From contig NZ_FOMD01000002.1 of the NCBI RefSeq assembly GCF_900112525.1, forward strand, positions 310,001 to 374,000: a stretch of 64,000 bases of DNA, given 5' to 3'. Both the position numbers and the translations under genes were made by a program. The DNA is from Klenkia taihuensis. GTDB lineage: Bacteria > Actinomycetota > Actinomycetes > Mycobacteriales > Geodermatophilaceae. Below the pieces are notes generated by a model that was not told where the DNA came from, did no database searches, and was given only the letters and a program-made list of their open reading frames with translations. Below are positions 27,451 through 35,505 of this stretch, one piece after another (within the stretch, counting starts at the first letter, position 1; each line of letters begins with the position of its first letter).

Positions 27451-29148
27451 TCAGGGCTGCCAGCTGCCGGTGGCGACGACGACGAGGCCGGGGTCGGGCT
27501 CGCCGTCGACGTCGAAGAACCGCTCGGAGGGCCCGCCCACGATGTCGGGGAACTGCTCCTGCAGGGTGGCCGCCGCGGCCTGCTGGGTGGCGTCGCCGGC
27601 GGTGTAGAAGACCGTGGTGACCGCGACGTCCTGCTCCGGGTAGGTGGACTCGCCGCGCACCTCCCAGCCACCGGCGCTCAGCACGCCGCCGATGTCGCCG
27701 GCCAGGCCGTCGACGTCGGTGGCGTTGAGCACGGTGACCGGGGCGTACACCGGGCCGGCCGGTGCGGCGGTCGTCGGCGCGGCCGTGGTGGGCTGCGCGG
27801 AGGTGCTGGTCGCCGGGGCACTGCTGGCGCTCGTCGGCGTGCTGGCGGCCGACTCGTCGGCACCGGGCCGCTGGTAGGCCCAGAACCCGAGCAGCACCAG
27901 CGCGACCACGACGACGGCCACGAGCGCGGCGACCAGGCCGCGGGACCCGCGGCGGCCCTCCTCGGGCAGCGGCGGGATGGTGCTGATGCCCTGGCGGCGC
28001 TCCTCGCGCCGCAGCGCCGCGTCGACGGCCTGCCGCTCGGCGCGGCTGGCGGCCCGGCCGCCGATCACCCCGGTCTCGCCGCTCCCGGGTTCGGTGCGGC
28101 GAGCCTGCGGACCGGTGCCCGGGCCGGCGGCAGCTGCCGGGGCCGCGGGGCGGGCGGAGCCGGCCAGCGGGGGACGCTCGGGGATGGAGTGGGTGCGGGC
28201 GCCGCGGCGGTCGCCCTCGGCGGGGATGGCCTCCGGCCGGTCGGCCACGCGCCGCTCGGGCCCGTCGTAGACCGGCAGCGGAGGGGCGGCGCGGCGGTCG
28301 CCCTCGGCGGGGACCGCACCGTTCCGCCCGGCGACCCGCCGCTCGGGCCCGTCGTAGGTCGGCAGCGGCGGCGGGGGCGTGCCGCGGCCGGACCGCGGCG
28401 CCGCGGGGCCCGGGCCGGAGGTGGGCCCCGGGTTCGGGGTGGGCGGGCCGGGGGTGGCCGCCCAGGACGGCAGCCCGGTGGTCCCGGGTGCGCGGTCGGG
28501 CGCCGGGGTGGGTGGTTCCCCCGCGCGCCCGGCCGGCGGCCGGTTGCCCGGGAGGGGGTCGACGGTGGTGCTGGGGCCACCGGTGCGCGGCCCGCCGTCG
28601 GTCCCCGGGCCGACCGGGGGCGGCGGGGTGGGCAGGCCCCGGGTGGCCGGGGGCGCCTGCTCGCGGGCCGGCGGGGGCGGGGTCGGCAGGCCCTGGGGGG
28701 ACGGCGCACGGTCGTCGCCCCGGTCGGCCGGCGGGGTGGCCGGGGCGGCACCGGGCTGCTGCACGGTCGGCGGGCCGGCCGGGCGGAGCGGGGGCGGCGG
28801 GGCCGTGGGCCCGCGGCCGACGGGCGGCGCGGTGTCCCGGGGCCCGACGGCCGGGATCCCGGTCACGTAGGTGCGGGGGCCGGCCTGCGCGGGGGGCCGG
28901 GCGCCGGGGTCGGGCTGCCCGCCCGTCGGGGTGCCGGGACCGCGTCCGGCCGTGGGGTCCTCGCTGCGGGGCAGCAGACCGTCGCGGCGGCGCTCGGCGC
29001 GGGTGCGCCGGCCCAGCGTGGTCAGCTCGTCGTCGTCGGGCCAGGCGGGCGGGTCGGCCTGCTCGGCGTCGGGTGCGCGGCGGCGGCCGGCGGGTGGGAG
29101 GTCGGGCGTCGGGTCCGGCTCACCGTCCGGTACTCCATGCCTCCCCAC
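27451..29148 (-). CDS. Proline-rich LytR C-terminal domain protein, single-pass membrane
   Basis: A 565-residue protein. Residues 1-400 are a Pro/Gly/Arg-rich, probably disordered cytoplasmic region that contains two 22-residue repeats (YDGPERRVA...PAEGDRR; residues 265-286 and 294-315). A membrane helix spans about 404-423, followed by a Ser/Thr/Ala-rich linker and an extracellular LytR_C domain (about 470-565, PVTVLNATDVDGLAGDIGGVL). Its upstream neighbour encodes a DUF3263 protein, as in mycobacteria (Rv0430/Rv0431 order). A cell-envelope role is inferred. The start is GTG at 29148; the ribosome-binding site is weak. Confidence 0.83.
   Translation of the reverse strand: MGRHGVPDGEPDPTPDLPPAGRRRAPDAEQADPPAWPDDDELTTLGRRTRAERRRDGLLPRSEDPTAGRGPGTPTGGQPDPGARPPAQAGPRTYVTGIPAVGPRDTAPPVGRGPTAPPPPLRPAGPPTVQQPGAAPATPPADRGDDRAPSPQGLPTPPPPAREQAPPATRGLPTPPPPVGPGTDGGPRTGGPSTTVDPLPGNRPPAGRAGEPPTPAPDRAPGTTGLPSWAATPGPPTPNPGPTSGPGPAAPRSGRGTPPPPLPTYDGPERRVAGRNGAVPAEGDRRAAPPLPVYDGPERRVADRPEAIPAEGDRRGARTHSIPERPPLAGSARPAAPAAAAGPGTGPQARRTEPGSGETGVIGGRAASRAERQAVDAALRREERRQGISTIPPLPEEGRRGSRGLVAALVAVVVVALVLLGFWAYQRPGADESAASTPTSASSAPATSTSAQPTTAAPTTAAPAGPVYAPVTVLNATDVDGLAGDIGGVLSAGGWEVRGESTYPEQDVAVTTVFYTAGDATQQAAAATLQEQFPDIVGGPSERFFDVDGEPDPGLVVVATGSWQP
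28204..28356 (-). repeat. Two in-frame 66-bp repeats in the LytR_C gene
   Basis: Two near-identical units encode YDGPERRVA-x-R-xx-A-x-PAEGDRR (28291-28356 and 28204-28269), separated by seven codons. This is an intragenic duplication in the disordered region. Confidence 0.8.
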
Positions 29149-29169
29149 GGTGATCGAGACTAGTAGGCC

Positions 29170-29487
29170 TCATCCCCCGGTGCCCAGGGTCCGGGCCGCC
29201 CGCTGCCGCTGGCGCGTCGCGCGCATCCGGCGCAGCCGCCGGACCAGCAGCGGGTCGACCGCGAGCGCCTCGGGACGGTCGATGACCCCGTTGAGCACCT
29301 GGTAGTAGCGGGTGGCCGACAGGCCGAAGCGCTCCTTGATGGCCGCCTCCTTGGCGCCGGCGTGCCGCCACCACTGCCGCTCGAAGGCCAGCACGTCGCG
29401 CTCGCGGCGGGGCAGCGCGGAACCTGCACCGGCCTCGGGTGCGTCGGCAGGCTGCTGGTCGGGGCGGGGGGCGGGGACGGCGCTCAC
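29170..29487 (-). CDS. DUF3263 family protein
   Basis: A 105-residue protein with the DUF3263 core (ERDVLAFERQWWRHAGAKEAAIKE, then RYYQVLNGVIDRPEAL), which looks like a small helix-turn-helix and ends in an Arg-rich tail. It is probably DNA-binding; this is not proven for the family. It precedes the LytR_C gene by 21 bases on the same strand, a conserved actinobacterial pair. I chose GTG at 29487, which follows GAGAGG. Confidence 0.85.
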   Translation of the reverse strand: MSAVPAPRPDQQPADAPEAGAGSALPRRERDVLAFERQWWRHAGAKEAAIKERFGLSATRYYQVLNGVIDRPEALAVDPLLVRRLRRMRATRQRQRAARTLGTGG

Positions 29488-29534
29488 GGGGACCTCTCGG
29501 GAGGGGCGGGACGGGGACGGCGGGCGCTGGGCTG

Positions 29535-30449
29535 TCACAGCCCCGCCGGGGCGGGCTGGCCGACCGCGCGGCGGGCGGCGCGGCCGGCCCGGAGGCTGTC
29601 GACGGTGAACAGCACCAGGGCTACCCAGACGACGGCGAACCCGACCACCCGGGCCGGCGGCATCGGCTCGCCGTTGACGAACACGCCGATGGCCAGGTGC
29701 ATCAGCGGGGTGACGTACTGCAGCAGCCCGACCGTGCTCAGCGGGATGCGCCGGGTGGAGGCGGCGAACAGCAGCAGCGGGACCGCGGTGGCGATGCCCG
29801 AGGTGGCCAGCAGCACCACGTGCCCGGCCCCGGCCTCGCCCAGCGAGCCGGCCCCGCGCAGCTGCAGCACGGCCAGCACCACCAGCGCGGGCACCACCAG
29901 CAGCAGCGTCTCGACGAACAGGCCCGGGGCGGCCTCGACCCGCACCAGCTTCTTCAGCAGGCCGTAGGCGCCGAACGTGCCGGCCAGCAGCAGGGCGATC
30001 CAGGGCGGCCGGCCGGAGTCGACGGTGAGCACCAGCACCGCCACGGCGGCGGTGGCCACCGCCGCCCACTGCAGGGCGCGCAGCCGCTCCCCCAGGACCG
30101 CCACGCCCAGCAGCACGCTGACCAGCGGGTTGATGAAGTAGCCCAGCGAGGTGTCGACGACGTGGTCGGAGTTGACCGCAATGACGAAGGTCAGCCAGTT
30201 GCCGGTGATGAGCACCGCGGCACCGGCCAGCACGACCAGCGTGCGCCGGTCGGCCAGGGCCCGGCGCACCTGCGGCCACCCGCGCAGCACGCTGAGCAGC
30301 AGCGCGATGAACAGCAGCGACCAGACGATGCGGTGGGCGACGATCTCGACCCCGCCGGCCGGCTCGAGCAGCGGGAAGTACAGCGGGAACAGCCCCCACA
30401 GCACGTACGCGGCCAGGCCCGTGAGGACCCCGGTCCGCCGCTCGCTCAT
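29535..30449 (-). CDS. rarD: RarD/EamA-family membrane transporter
   Basis: A 304-residue protein with ten predicted membrane helices in two EamA repeats. It carries the RarD signature LAAYVLWGLFPLYFPLLEP at the N-terminus, EIVAHRIVWS, and NSDHVVDTSLGYFINPL. RarD proteins are drug/metabolite-superfamily transporters whose physiological substrate is poorly defined. Start ATG at 30449 begins MSERRTGVLTG. It ends 48 bases upstream of the DUF3263 start. Confidence 0.87.
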   Translation of the reverse strand: MSERRTGVLTGLAAYVLWGLFPLYFPLLEPAGGVEIVAHRIVWSLLFIALLLSVLRGWPQVRRALADRRTLVVLAGAAVLITGNWLTFVIAVNSDHVVDTSLGYFINPLVSVLLGVAVLGERLRALQWAAVATAAVAVLVLTVDSGRPPWIALLLAGTFGAYGLLKKLVRVEAAPGLFVETLLLVVPALVVLAVLQLRGAGSLGEAGAGHVVLLATSGIATAVPLLLFAASTRRIPLSTVGLLQYVTPLMHLAIGVFVNGEPMPPARVVGFAVVWVALVLFTVDSLRAGRAARRAVGQPAPAGL

Positions 30450-30532
30450 GAGGGGCACAGTAGGTGCGGGGTACGACAGTGCCCGGCTCGGGCATGGTTG
30501 CCGGGTACACCCACCGCTCGAGGGGACCGCCC

Positions 30533-32173
30533 GTGGACGTCGCACCGCTGCTCGCCCTGGCCGCCGGGGCGGTGGCGGTGGCCGCGGCGGCCCGGCGGCT
30601 GGGCTGGCAGGCGCCGCTGCTGCTGGTGCTCGTCGGGTTCGCGGTCAGCTTCGTGCCCGGCGTGCCCGAGTTCGCGATCGACGGCGACCTGCTGCTGGCC
30701 GTGGTGCTGCCGCCGCTGCTGTACTCCGCCGCGCTGGAGGTCTCCTACGCCGACCTCCGGGCGCTGCTGCGACCGATCGTGCAGCTCGGCGTGGGCCTCG
30801 TCGTCGTCACCGCGGTGGTCGTCGCGCTCGTGGCGCACGCCGTCGTCCCCGGGCTGAGCCTGCCGGCGGCGCTGGTCCTCGGCGCGGTGGTCGCCCCGCC
30901 GGACGCGGTCTCGGCCGCGGCGATCGGGCGGCAGCTGGGGCTTCCCCGCCCGGTGATGACGGTGCTGTCCGGGGAGAGCCTGATCAACGACGCCGCCTCG
31001 CTGACCTTCTACAAGGTCGCGCTGGCGGCGGTCTTCGGCGCCGGCGGGACCCTGCTCGGCCTGGACGCCACCGACGCGGCGAGCACCTTCGGCCTGGCGG
31101 TGGCGGTGGGCACCGCCCTCGGGCTGGCCATCGGGTACGTGGTGCACCTGGTCCGGGTCCGGCTGGACGACCCGGTGGTCACCTCGGTCATCGGCGTCGT
31201 CGTCCCGTTCGCCGCCTACCTGCTGGCCGAGGAGCTGTCCGGCTCCGGCGTGCTGGCGGTGGTGGCCGCCGGGCTCTACCTGGGCCACCGCTCCCCCGAG
31301 GCCGGCTACGCCAGCCGGCTGCAGGAGCGCCCGCTGTGGAGCTCGCTGGACCTGCTGCTGCAGGCGGTCGTGTTCGCCCTCATCGGGCTGCAGCTGCGCT
31401 ACGTCGCCGAGGCGGCCGAGGCCTCCGCGCGGTCCAACTGGTCGCTGGCGTGGGCCGCCCTGCTGGTGCTGGGCACCGCGATCGCCGTCCGGCCGCTGTT
31501 CGTCTACGCCGTCGAGGGCCTGCGCGGGGTCCCGCGCCCGTGGCGCCGGCGGCGGAGGTCCCGCTCGCACCGGCCGAGCTGGCGGCAGCAGACGGTGATC
31601 TCCTGGACCGGCATGCGCGGGGTGGTCACCCTGGCCGCGGCGGCCGCGGTGCCCGCGGACTTCCCCGACCGCGACCTGCTGCAGCTGCTGGCCTACGCGG
31701 TCACCATCGGCACGCTCCTGCTGCAGGGGCTGTCCCTGCCGTGGCTGATCCGCACCCTGGGCGTGACCGACCCCGGCCAGGCCCGCCGGGACGCCGAGGC
31801 CGAGGTGCACCTGGCCGAGCGGGCCACGGCCGCCGCGCTGGAGCGGGTCGCCGAGGTCGAGCAGGAGCTGGTCGAGCGGGTCGGGGCCGAGCGGGCGCAC
31901 GCGGTCGCCGACCGGATCCGCGGCCCGCTGCTGGCCCGGGCCCGCTCGATGTCGGCCGCGGTGCGGGCCGAGGAGAGCGAGGACGCCGACCGCAGCCGCC
32001 GCCGGGCCCGCACCTTCCACCGCGTGCGGCAGGAGATCATCCAGGTGCAGCGGCGGGTGCTCATGGAGGAGCGGGACAAGGGCCACCTCGACGAGGAGGT
32101 CATGCGGGCGGTGCTGCAGGAGCTGGACTACGAGGAGGCCGCCACCGAGAACTCCTGGGTCGGCCGCCTGTAG
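30533..32173 (+). CDS. CPA1-family Na+/H+ antiporter
   Basis: A 546-residue cation/proton antiporter of the monovalent CPA1 type (NhaP/NHE-like). About 12 helices occupy residues 1-390. Ion-binding signatures are GAVVAPPDAVSA and GESLINDAASLTFYK, with TGMRGVVTLAAA in the last helices. The C-terminal 150 residues are a charged cytoplasmic helix-rich tail, likely coiled coil. It probably exports Na+ or K+ for pH and salt homeostasis. I chose GTG at 30533, preceded by GAGGGG; an upstream frame adds 23 non-conserved residues. It converges on the next gene with 1 base between the stops. Confidence 0.9.
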   Translation: MDVAPLLALAAGAVAVAAAARRLGWQAPLLLVLVGFAVSFVPGVPEFAIDGDLLLAVVLPPLLYSAALEVSYADLRALLRPIVQLGVGLVVVTAVVVALVAHAVVPGLSLPAALVLGAVVAPPDAVSAAAIGRQLGLPRPVMTVLSGESLINDAASLTFYKVALAAVFGAGGTLLGLDATDAASTFGLAVAVGTALGLAIGYVVHLVRVRLDDPVVTSVIGVVVPFAAYLLAEELSGSGVLAVVAAGLYLGHRSPEAGYASRLQERPLWSSLDLLLQAVVFALIGLQLRYVAEAAEASARSNWSLAWAALLVLGTAIAVRPLFVYAVEGLRGVPRPWRRRRRSRSHRPSWRQQTVISWTGMRGVVTLAAAAAVPADFPDRDLLQLLAYAVTIGTLLLQGLSLPWLIRTLGVTDPGQARRDAEAEVHLAERATAAALERVAEVEQELVERVGAERAHAVADRIRGPLLARARSMSAAVRAEESEDADRSRRRARTFHRVRQEIIQVQRRVLMEERDKGHLDEEVMRAVLQELDYEEAATENSWVGRL

Positions 32174-32174
32174 G

Positions 32175-32903
32175 TCACCGCAGCCCGAGCACCACCCCGG
32201 CCACCAGGCCCGCCACCAGCAGGCCGACCACGACCAGCGCCTTGCCGGTGGCACCGGCCCCGCCGTTGGCCGGGGCGTCGGGCCGGGGAGGCATCCCCCA
32301 CACGCCGGCCGCACCCCGGGACACGGTGTACCGGCCCTGCTCCTGGCCGGCCCACACCGCCCGGCCGACGACGTCGAGCACCGCGGGGCCGGCCTTGGCC
32401 AGCGCCTTGGCATCCACGGTGACCGCGCCGCCGGGGTCGGCCAGGCGCAGCTGCACGGTGCGCGCGTTGGCCGAGGAGGTGACCGCCACCAGCCGGGTCA
32501 GGTCGACGCCCTGCCGGCCGAGCAGCCCGGTGCCCTCCAGCACCCAGCCGTCGGTGCGCGGGGAGAACACCGTGTCCTGCCACACCAGGGCCATCGCGAC
32601 GAGCACCGCGATGGCCGGCAGGGACCACAGGATCGTCTGCAGCCGGCCGGCGTCGTGCAGGGCGACCTCGTACCCGCCGAAGAACGACAGCCCGACCAGG
32701 GCGACCCCGAGCACGACCAGCGCCGTGGTGCGCTGCGCGGCGGGCACCCGGGCCGGCGGGCCCAGCGGCGGCACCAGCCCGGGCGGCGGGCCCGGGGGCG
32801 GCCCCGGCTGCGGGAAGCGCTGCTGCGGGAACTGCTGCTGCGGGAGCTGCTGCTGGTGCTGGCCCTGGGGGTAGGGGTTCTGGGGGTGGGGCTGCGGGTG
32901 CAC
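32175..32903 (-). CDS. Membrane protein with Gln/Pro-rich N-terminus
   Basis: A 242-residue protein. The first 50 residues are Gln/Pro-rich (QQQLPQQQFPQQRFPQ), probably disordered and cytoplasmic. Two hydrophobic helices (about 62-80 and 88-108) follow, then a beta-rich domain resembling a bacterial PH-like fold (about 110-190), and a final helix (about 222-241). The GTG start directly abuts the stop of the PTS EIIA gene, with CCGGAGG just upstream, so it is probably the last gene of that operon. No specific function can be read. Confidence 0.6.
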   Translation of the reverse strand: MHPQPHPQNPYPQGQHQQQLPQQQFPQQRFPQPGPPPGPPPGLVPPLGPPARVPAAQRTTALVVLGVALVGLSFFGGYEVALHDAGRLQTILWSLPAIAVLVAMALVWQDTVFSPRTDGWVLEGTGLLGRQGVDLTRLVAVTSSANARTVQLRLADPGGAVTVDAKALAKAGPAVLDVVGRAVWAGQEQGRYTVSRGAAGVWGMPPRPDAPANGGAGATGKALVVVGLLVAGLVAGVVLGLR

Positions 32904-33350
32904 TCAGTCCTCCGGTACCGCGGTGAGCAGGTCCAGCACGTCCTGGACCGACGTCGCCCCGCGCAGCCGGGCCGCGCGGTCGGGGTAGACGAGCACGTCG
33001 GCCAGCGCCGCGAGCACCGGCAGGTGCCCGTCGCCGAGCGCGGCGATGCCGATGACCACGTGCGCGGTGCCGTTGCCCCAGTCGACGCCGTCGGGGTAGC
33101 GGACGACGGTCAGCGCGTCGGCGAGCACCTCGTCGCGGCCGGCGTTCGTGCCGTGCGGGATGGCCACCCCCTCGCCCAGGTAGGTCGAGACCGACTCCTC
33201 GCGCTCCAGCATGGTCGCCACGTACGCCGGCCGGACGGCGCCGGCGGCGACCAGCAGCTCGCCGGCCTGGCGCACCGCGGCGGTGCGGTCGGCGGCACGG
33301 CCGTCGAGCCGGATCCGGGACGGGTCGAGCAACCCGCCCAGCTCAGCCAT
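32904..33350 (-). CDS. PTS mannitol/fructose-type EIIA component
   Basis: A 148-residue phosphocarrier of the fructose-mannitol PTS family. The phosphorylated histidine is His66 in GVAIPHGT. It accepts phosphate from HPr and passes it to EIIB. The start overlaps the EIIB stop by 8 bases, so the two are coupled. No mannitol EIIC gene is present here or elsewhere in the window, so this pair must work with a distant permease or have a regulatory job. Confidence 0.9.
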   Translation of the reverse strand: MAELGGLLDPSRIRLDGRAADRTAAVRQAGELLVAAGAVRPAYVATMLEREESVSTYLGEGVAIPHGTNAGRDEVLADALTVVRYPDGVDWGNGTAHVVIGIAALGDGHLPVLAALADVLVYPDRAARLRGATSVQDVLDLLTAVPED

Positions 33351-33651
33351 CGATCGTGGTGCCCTCGTGGATGGCGGTGACCACGCCGTCGACGGCGGGG
33401 TCGCCGACGAAGGCGGTGAAGGCGACGACCGGCCGGCCCCCGGCGTGCGGGCGGACGCGGTCGGCGAGCTTGCTGTGGGTGAGCACCAGGTCGGCGTCGG
33501 CGGGGATGGCGTCCAGCGGGCTGTGCTCGATCACCACGCCGTTGTCCTTGAGCCGCTTCTTGAGCTGGTTGGCCATGAGCACGCTGCTGCCCATGCCCGC
33601 GTCGCACGCGATGACCAGCTTGCGGACCTGGGTGCCTTCGATGCTCGGCAT
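33343..33651 (-). CDS. PTS mannitol-type EIIB component
   Basis: A 102-residue EIIB domain of the mannitol type. The phosphorylatable cysteine is Cys16 in LVIACDAGMGSS, at the start of a Rossmann-like alpha/beta fold. It passes phosphate from EIIA to the incoming sugar. ATG at 33651. It follows the DeoR-family regulator gene by 64 bases and overlaps EIIA. The EIIC permease that would normally be fused to it or encoded adjacent is missing. Confidence 0.9.
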   Translation of the reverse strand: MPSIEGTQVRKLVIACDAGMGSSVLMANQLKKRLKDNGVVIEHSPLDAIPADADLVLTHSKLADRVRPHAGGRPVVAFTAFVGDPAVDGVVTAIHEGTTIDG

Positions 33652-33715
33652 GGGGGCTCCTGCGGCTAGGGGACGACGGCGTCCAGCTTCCCACCCCGGT
33701 CGGCGGGCCGGCAGG

Positions 33716-34477
33716 TCAGACCCGCTGCACCCGCGGGCCGGCGTCGGCCAGCTCGGCCGCGGTGCGCTCGTCCAGGCCGGTGTCGGTGATCAGCAGGTCG
33801 ACCGCGTCGAGCTCGGCGAAGCGGGCGAAGTGGTCGCGGCCGACCTTGGTGTGGTCGGCCAGCAGCACCACCCGGCGGGCGGCGGCGACCATCGCGGTCT
33901 TCACCGCCGCCTCGGCCGGGTCGGGGGTGGTGAGGCCGCGCTCGACCGAGACGCCGTTGGTGGCCAGGAACGCCAGGTCGACGTAGATGCCCGACAGCGC
34001 CGACAGCGCCCACGGGTCGACCGAGGCCAGCGTGCGGCCGCGCACCCGCCCGCCGAGCAGCAGCACGGTCAGGTTCGGGAAGGCGGCCAGCCGGCCGGCC
34101 AGCGACAGCGCGTTGGTGACGACGGTGAGCTCGCGGTCGGTGGGCATCAGGTCGCCCAGCCGCGCGGTGGTGGTGCCGGCGTCGATGAGCACCGCGCCCT
34201 CGTCGGGCAGCTCGGCGACCGCGGCCTTGGCGATCCGCTCCTTCTCGGCGGTGAGGACGACGTCGCGGGCGGCGACCGGCGGCTCGAAACCCAGCCGCTC
34301 CACCGGGATGGCCCCGCCGTGCACCCGGCGCAGCACCCCGACCCGCTCGAGGGCGGTGAGGTCCTTGCGGATGGTCTCCGGTGCGACGTCCAGCTCGACG
34401 GCCAGCTCGCTGACGTCGACCCGCCCGATCGCCCGGGCTGCCCGCAGGATGTGCTCCTGGCGTTCCTCCGCGTACAC
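33716..34477 (-). CDS. DeoR/GlpR-family transcriptional regulator
   Basis: A 253-residue repressor. It has an N-terminal winged helix-turn-helix (RQEHILRAARAIGRVDVSEL; VAPETIRKDLTALERVGVL) and a C-terminal sugar-phosphate-sensing domain (DAGTTTARLGDLM, VVTNALSLAG, LADHTKVGRD). It is the first gene of the operon encoding mannitol-type EIIB and EIIA, so it very likely controls those genes in response to a phosphorylated sugar or polyol. GTG start at 34477 with GGGAGGG upstream. Confidence 0.9.
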   Translation of the reverse strand: MYAEERQEHILRAARAIGRVDVSELAVELDVAPETIRKDLTALERVGVLRRVHGGAIPVERLGFEPPVAARDVVLTAEKERIAKAAVAELPDEGAVLIDAGTTTARLGDLMPTDRELTVVTNALSLAGRLAAFPNLTVLLLGGRVRGRTLASVDPWALSALSGIYVDLAFLATNGVSVERGLTTPDPAEAAVKTAMVAAARRVVLLADHTKVGRDHFARFAELDAVDLLITDTGLDERTAAELADAGPRVQRV

Positions 34478-34596
34478 GTGCCCTCCCGGTCGAGCCGTCG
34501 GTGCAGTGCTTACGGGCCCGGACGGGCGCCGTCAAGCCTGAACGGGCCCTCCCAGCCAGCGGACAGGGCGCGGACAGCCGCCTATCGTCGGAGGAC

Positions 34597-34998
34597 GTGG
34601 CTCCTCGGCGCACCCCCACCCCGGTGCAGTGGGTCTGGTACGCGCTGGGCGGCGGCCTGCCCCCGGCCTGCCGGGACTGGGTCCTGGCCGACACCACCGG
34701 CCCCGGCTGGGCGCGCCGGCACCTCACGCGGGCGCTGGTGCAGCTGACCCCGGTGCTGCTGGTGTGCCTGCTCGCCGTGCCGGTGCCCCTGGTCTACCGG
34801 CTCTCGGCGTGCGCGGGCGGGGTGCTGCTCGGCCTGCTGTTCTCCGCGGCCTACATGACCGAGACCAGCGAGCACCGGGCCGTGAAGGCGGGCTGGCCGC
34901 CGGGCACCACCCGCCGGGTCCGCGAGCAGCGGGCCGAGCGGGAGGCCCTGGAGCGCGGCGCCCGCTACCGGCAGGACGGCGCCGGCTCCTTCGACTAG
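34597..34998 (+). CDS. DUF5313 family membrane protein
   Basis: A 133-residue protein with the DUF5313 features PTPVQWVWYALGGGLPPACRDWVLADTTGPGWARRHLTRAL at the N-terminus (shown here only in part as conserved: WVWYALGGG and RDWVLADT), two membrane helices (about 46-85) and a charged C-terminal tail (REQRAEREALERGARYRQDG). No function is established. The GTG at 34597 lies only 2 bases after GGAGGA, so the true start or the initiation mode is uncertain. Confidence 0.7.
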   Translation: MAPRRTPTPVQWVWYALGGGLPPACRDWVLADTTGPGWARRHLTRALVQLTPVLLVCLLAVPVPLVYRLSACAGGVLLGLLFSAAYMTETSEHRAVKAGWPPGTTRRVREQRAEREALERGARYRQDGAGSFD

Positions 34999-35001
34999 GG
35001 G

Positions 35002-35208
35002 TCAGTCGACGCGGAAGCCGATCTTCATCGTCACCTGGAAGTGCTGGACCGCGCCGTCCTCGACGTGCCCGCGGATCTCCTGGGTCTGGAACCACTCGAT
35101 GTTGCGGATGGTCTGCGCGGCCTTGGCCACCGCGGTGCGGATGGCGTCGTCGACGCTGGTCTCGCTGCTGCCGACGACCTCGGTCAGGCGGTACACGTGG
35201 TCGGTCAC
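35002..35208 (-). CDS. Dodecin, flavin-binding storage protein
   Basis: A 68-residue protein that matches dodecins end to end: HVYRLTEVVGSSETSVDDAI, then the flavin-stacking Trp in NIEWFQTQEIRGHVEDG, ending FQVTMKIGFRV. Dodecins form hollow dodecamers that bind flavins or CoA and buffer free riboflavin/FMN. GTG at 35208 follows GGGAG by 7 bases. It converges on the DUF5313 gene with 3 bases between the stops. Confidence 0.92.
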   Translation of the reverse strand: MTDHVYRLTEVVGSSETSVDDAIRTAVAKAAQTIRNIEWFQTQEIRGHVEDGAVQHFQVTMKIGFRVD

Positions 35209-35294
35209 TGGGTCTCCCGGGTCCGGTGCCCGGGCTGGGTGCCGGGCCGCGACCGGACCCTCGCACGACCGGTGGCCACCCGCAGGGTGACCGG

Positions 35295-35369
35295 TGGAGC
35301 CCCGTGTCCGGATCGAACGGACGACCTTCCGCTTACAAGGCGGGTGCTCTACCACTGAGCTAACGAGGC
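35295..35369 (-). tRNA. tRNA-Thr (UGU anticodon)
   Basis: A complete cloverleaf on the minus strand: acceptor GCCTCGT/ACGGGGC, D-stem GCTC/GAGC, anticodon loop CTTGTAA (anticodon TGT), T-arm GTCCG-TTCGATC-CGGAC. The 3' CCA is encoded (35295-35297). The anticodon reads ACA and related threonine codons. Confidence 0.95.
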
Positions 35370-35505
35370 CTGGTGACGACGAAGGCTACCCGGGGCCGGT
35401 GCGTCCAGAGACCTCACAGGCCACGTGCAGCGACGGGATAGCTCCCGAGCCGATGGTGGTCCCCGAGCGAGCGGAGAAGCCCTCGCGTCGTGGGGAGGAA
35501 CCACC

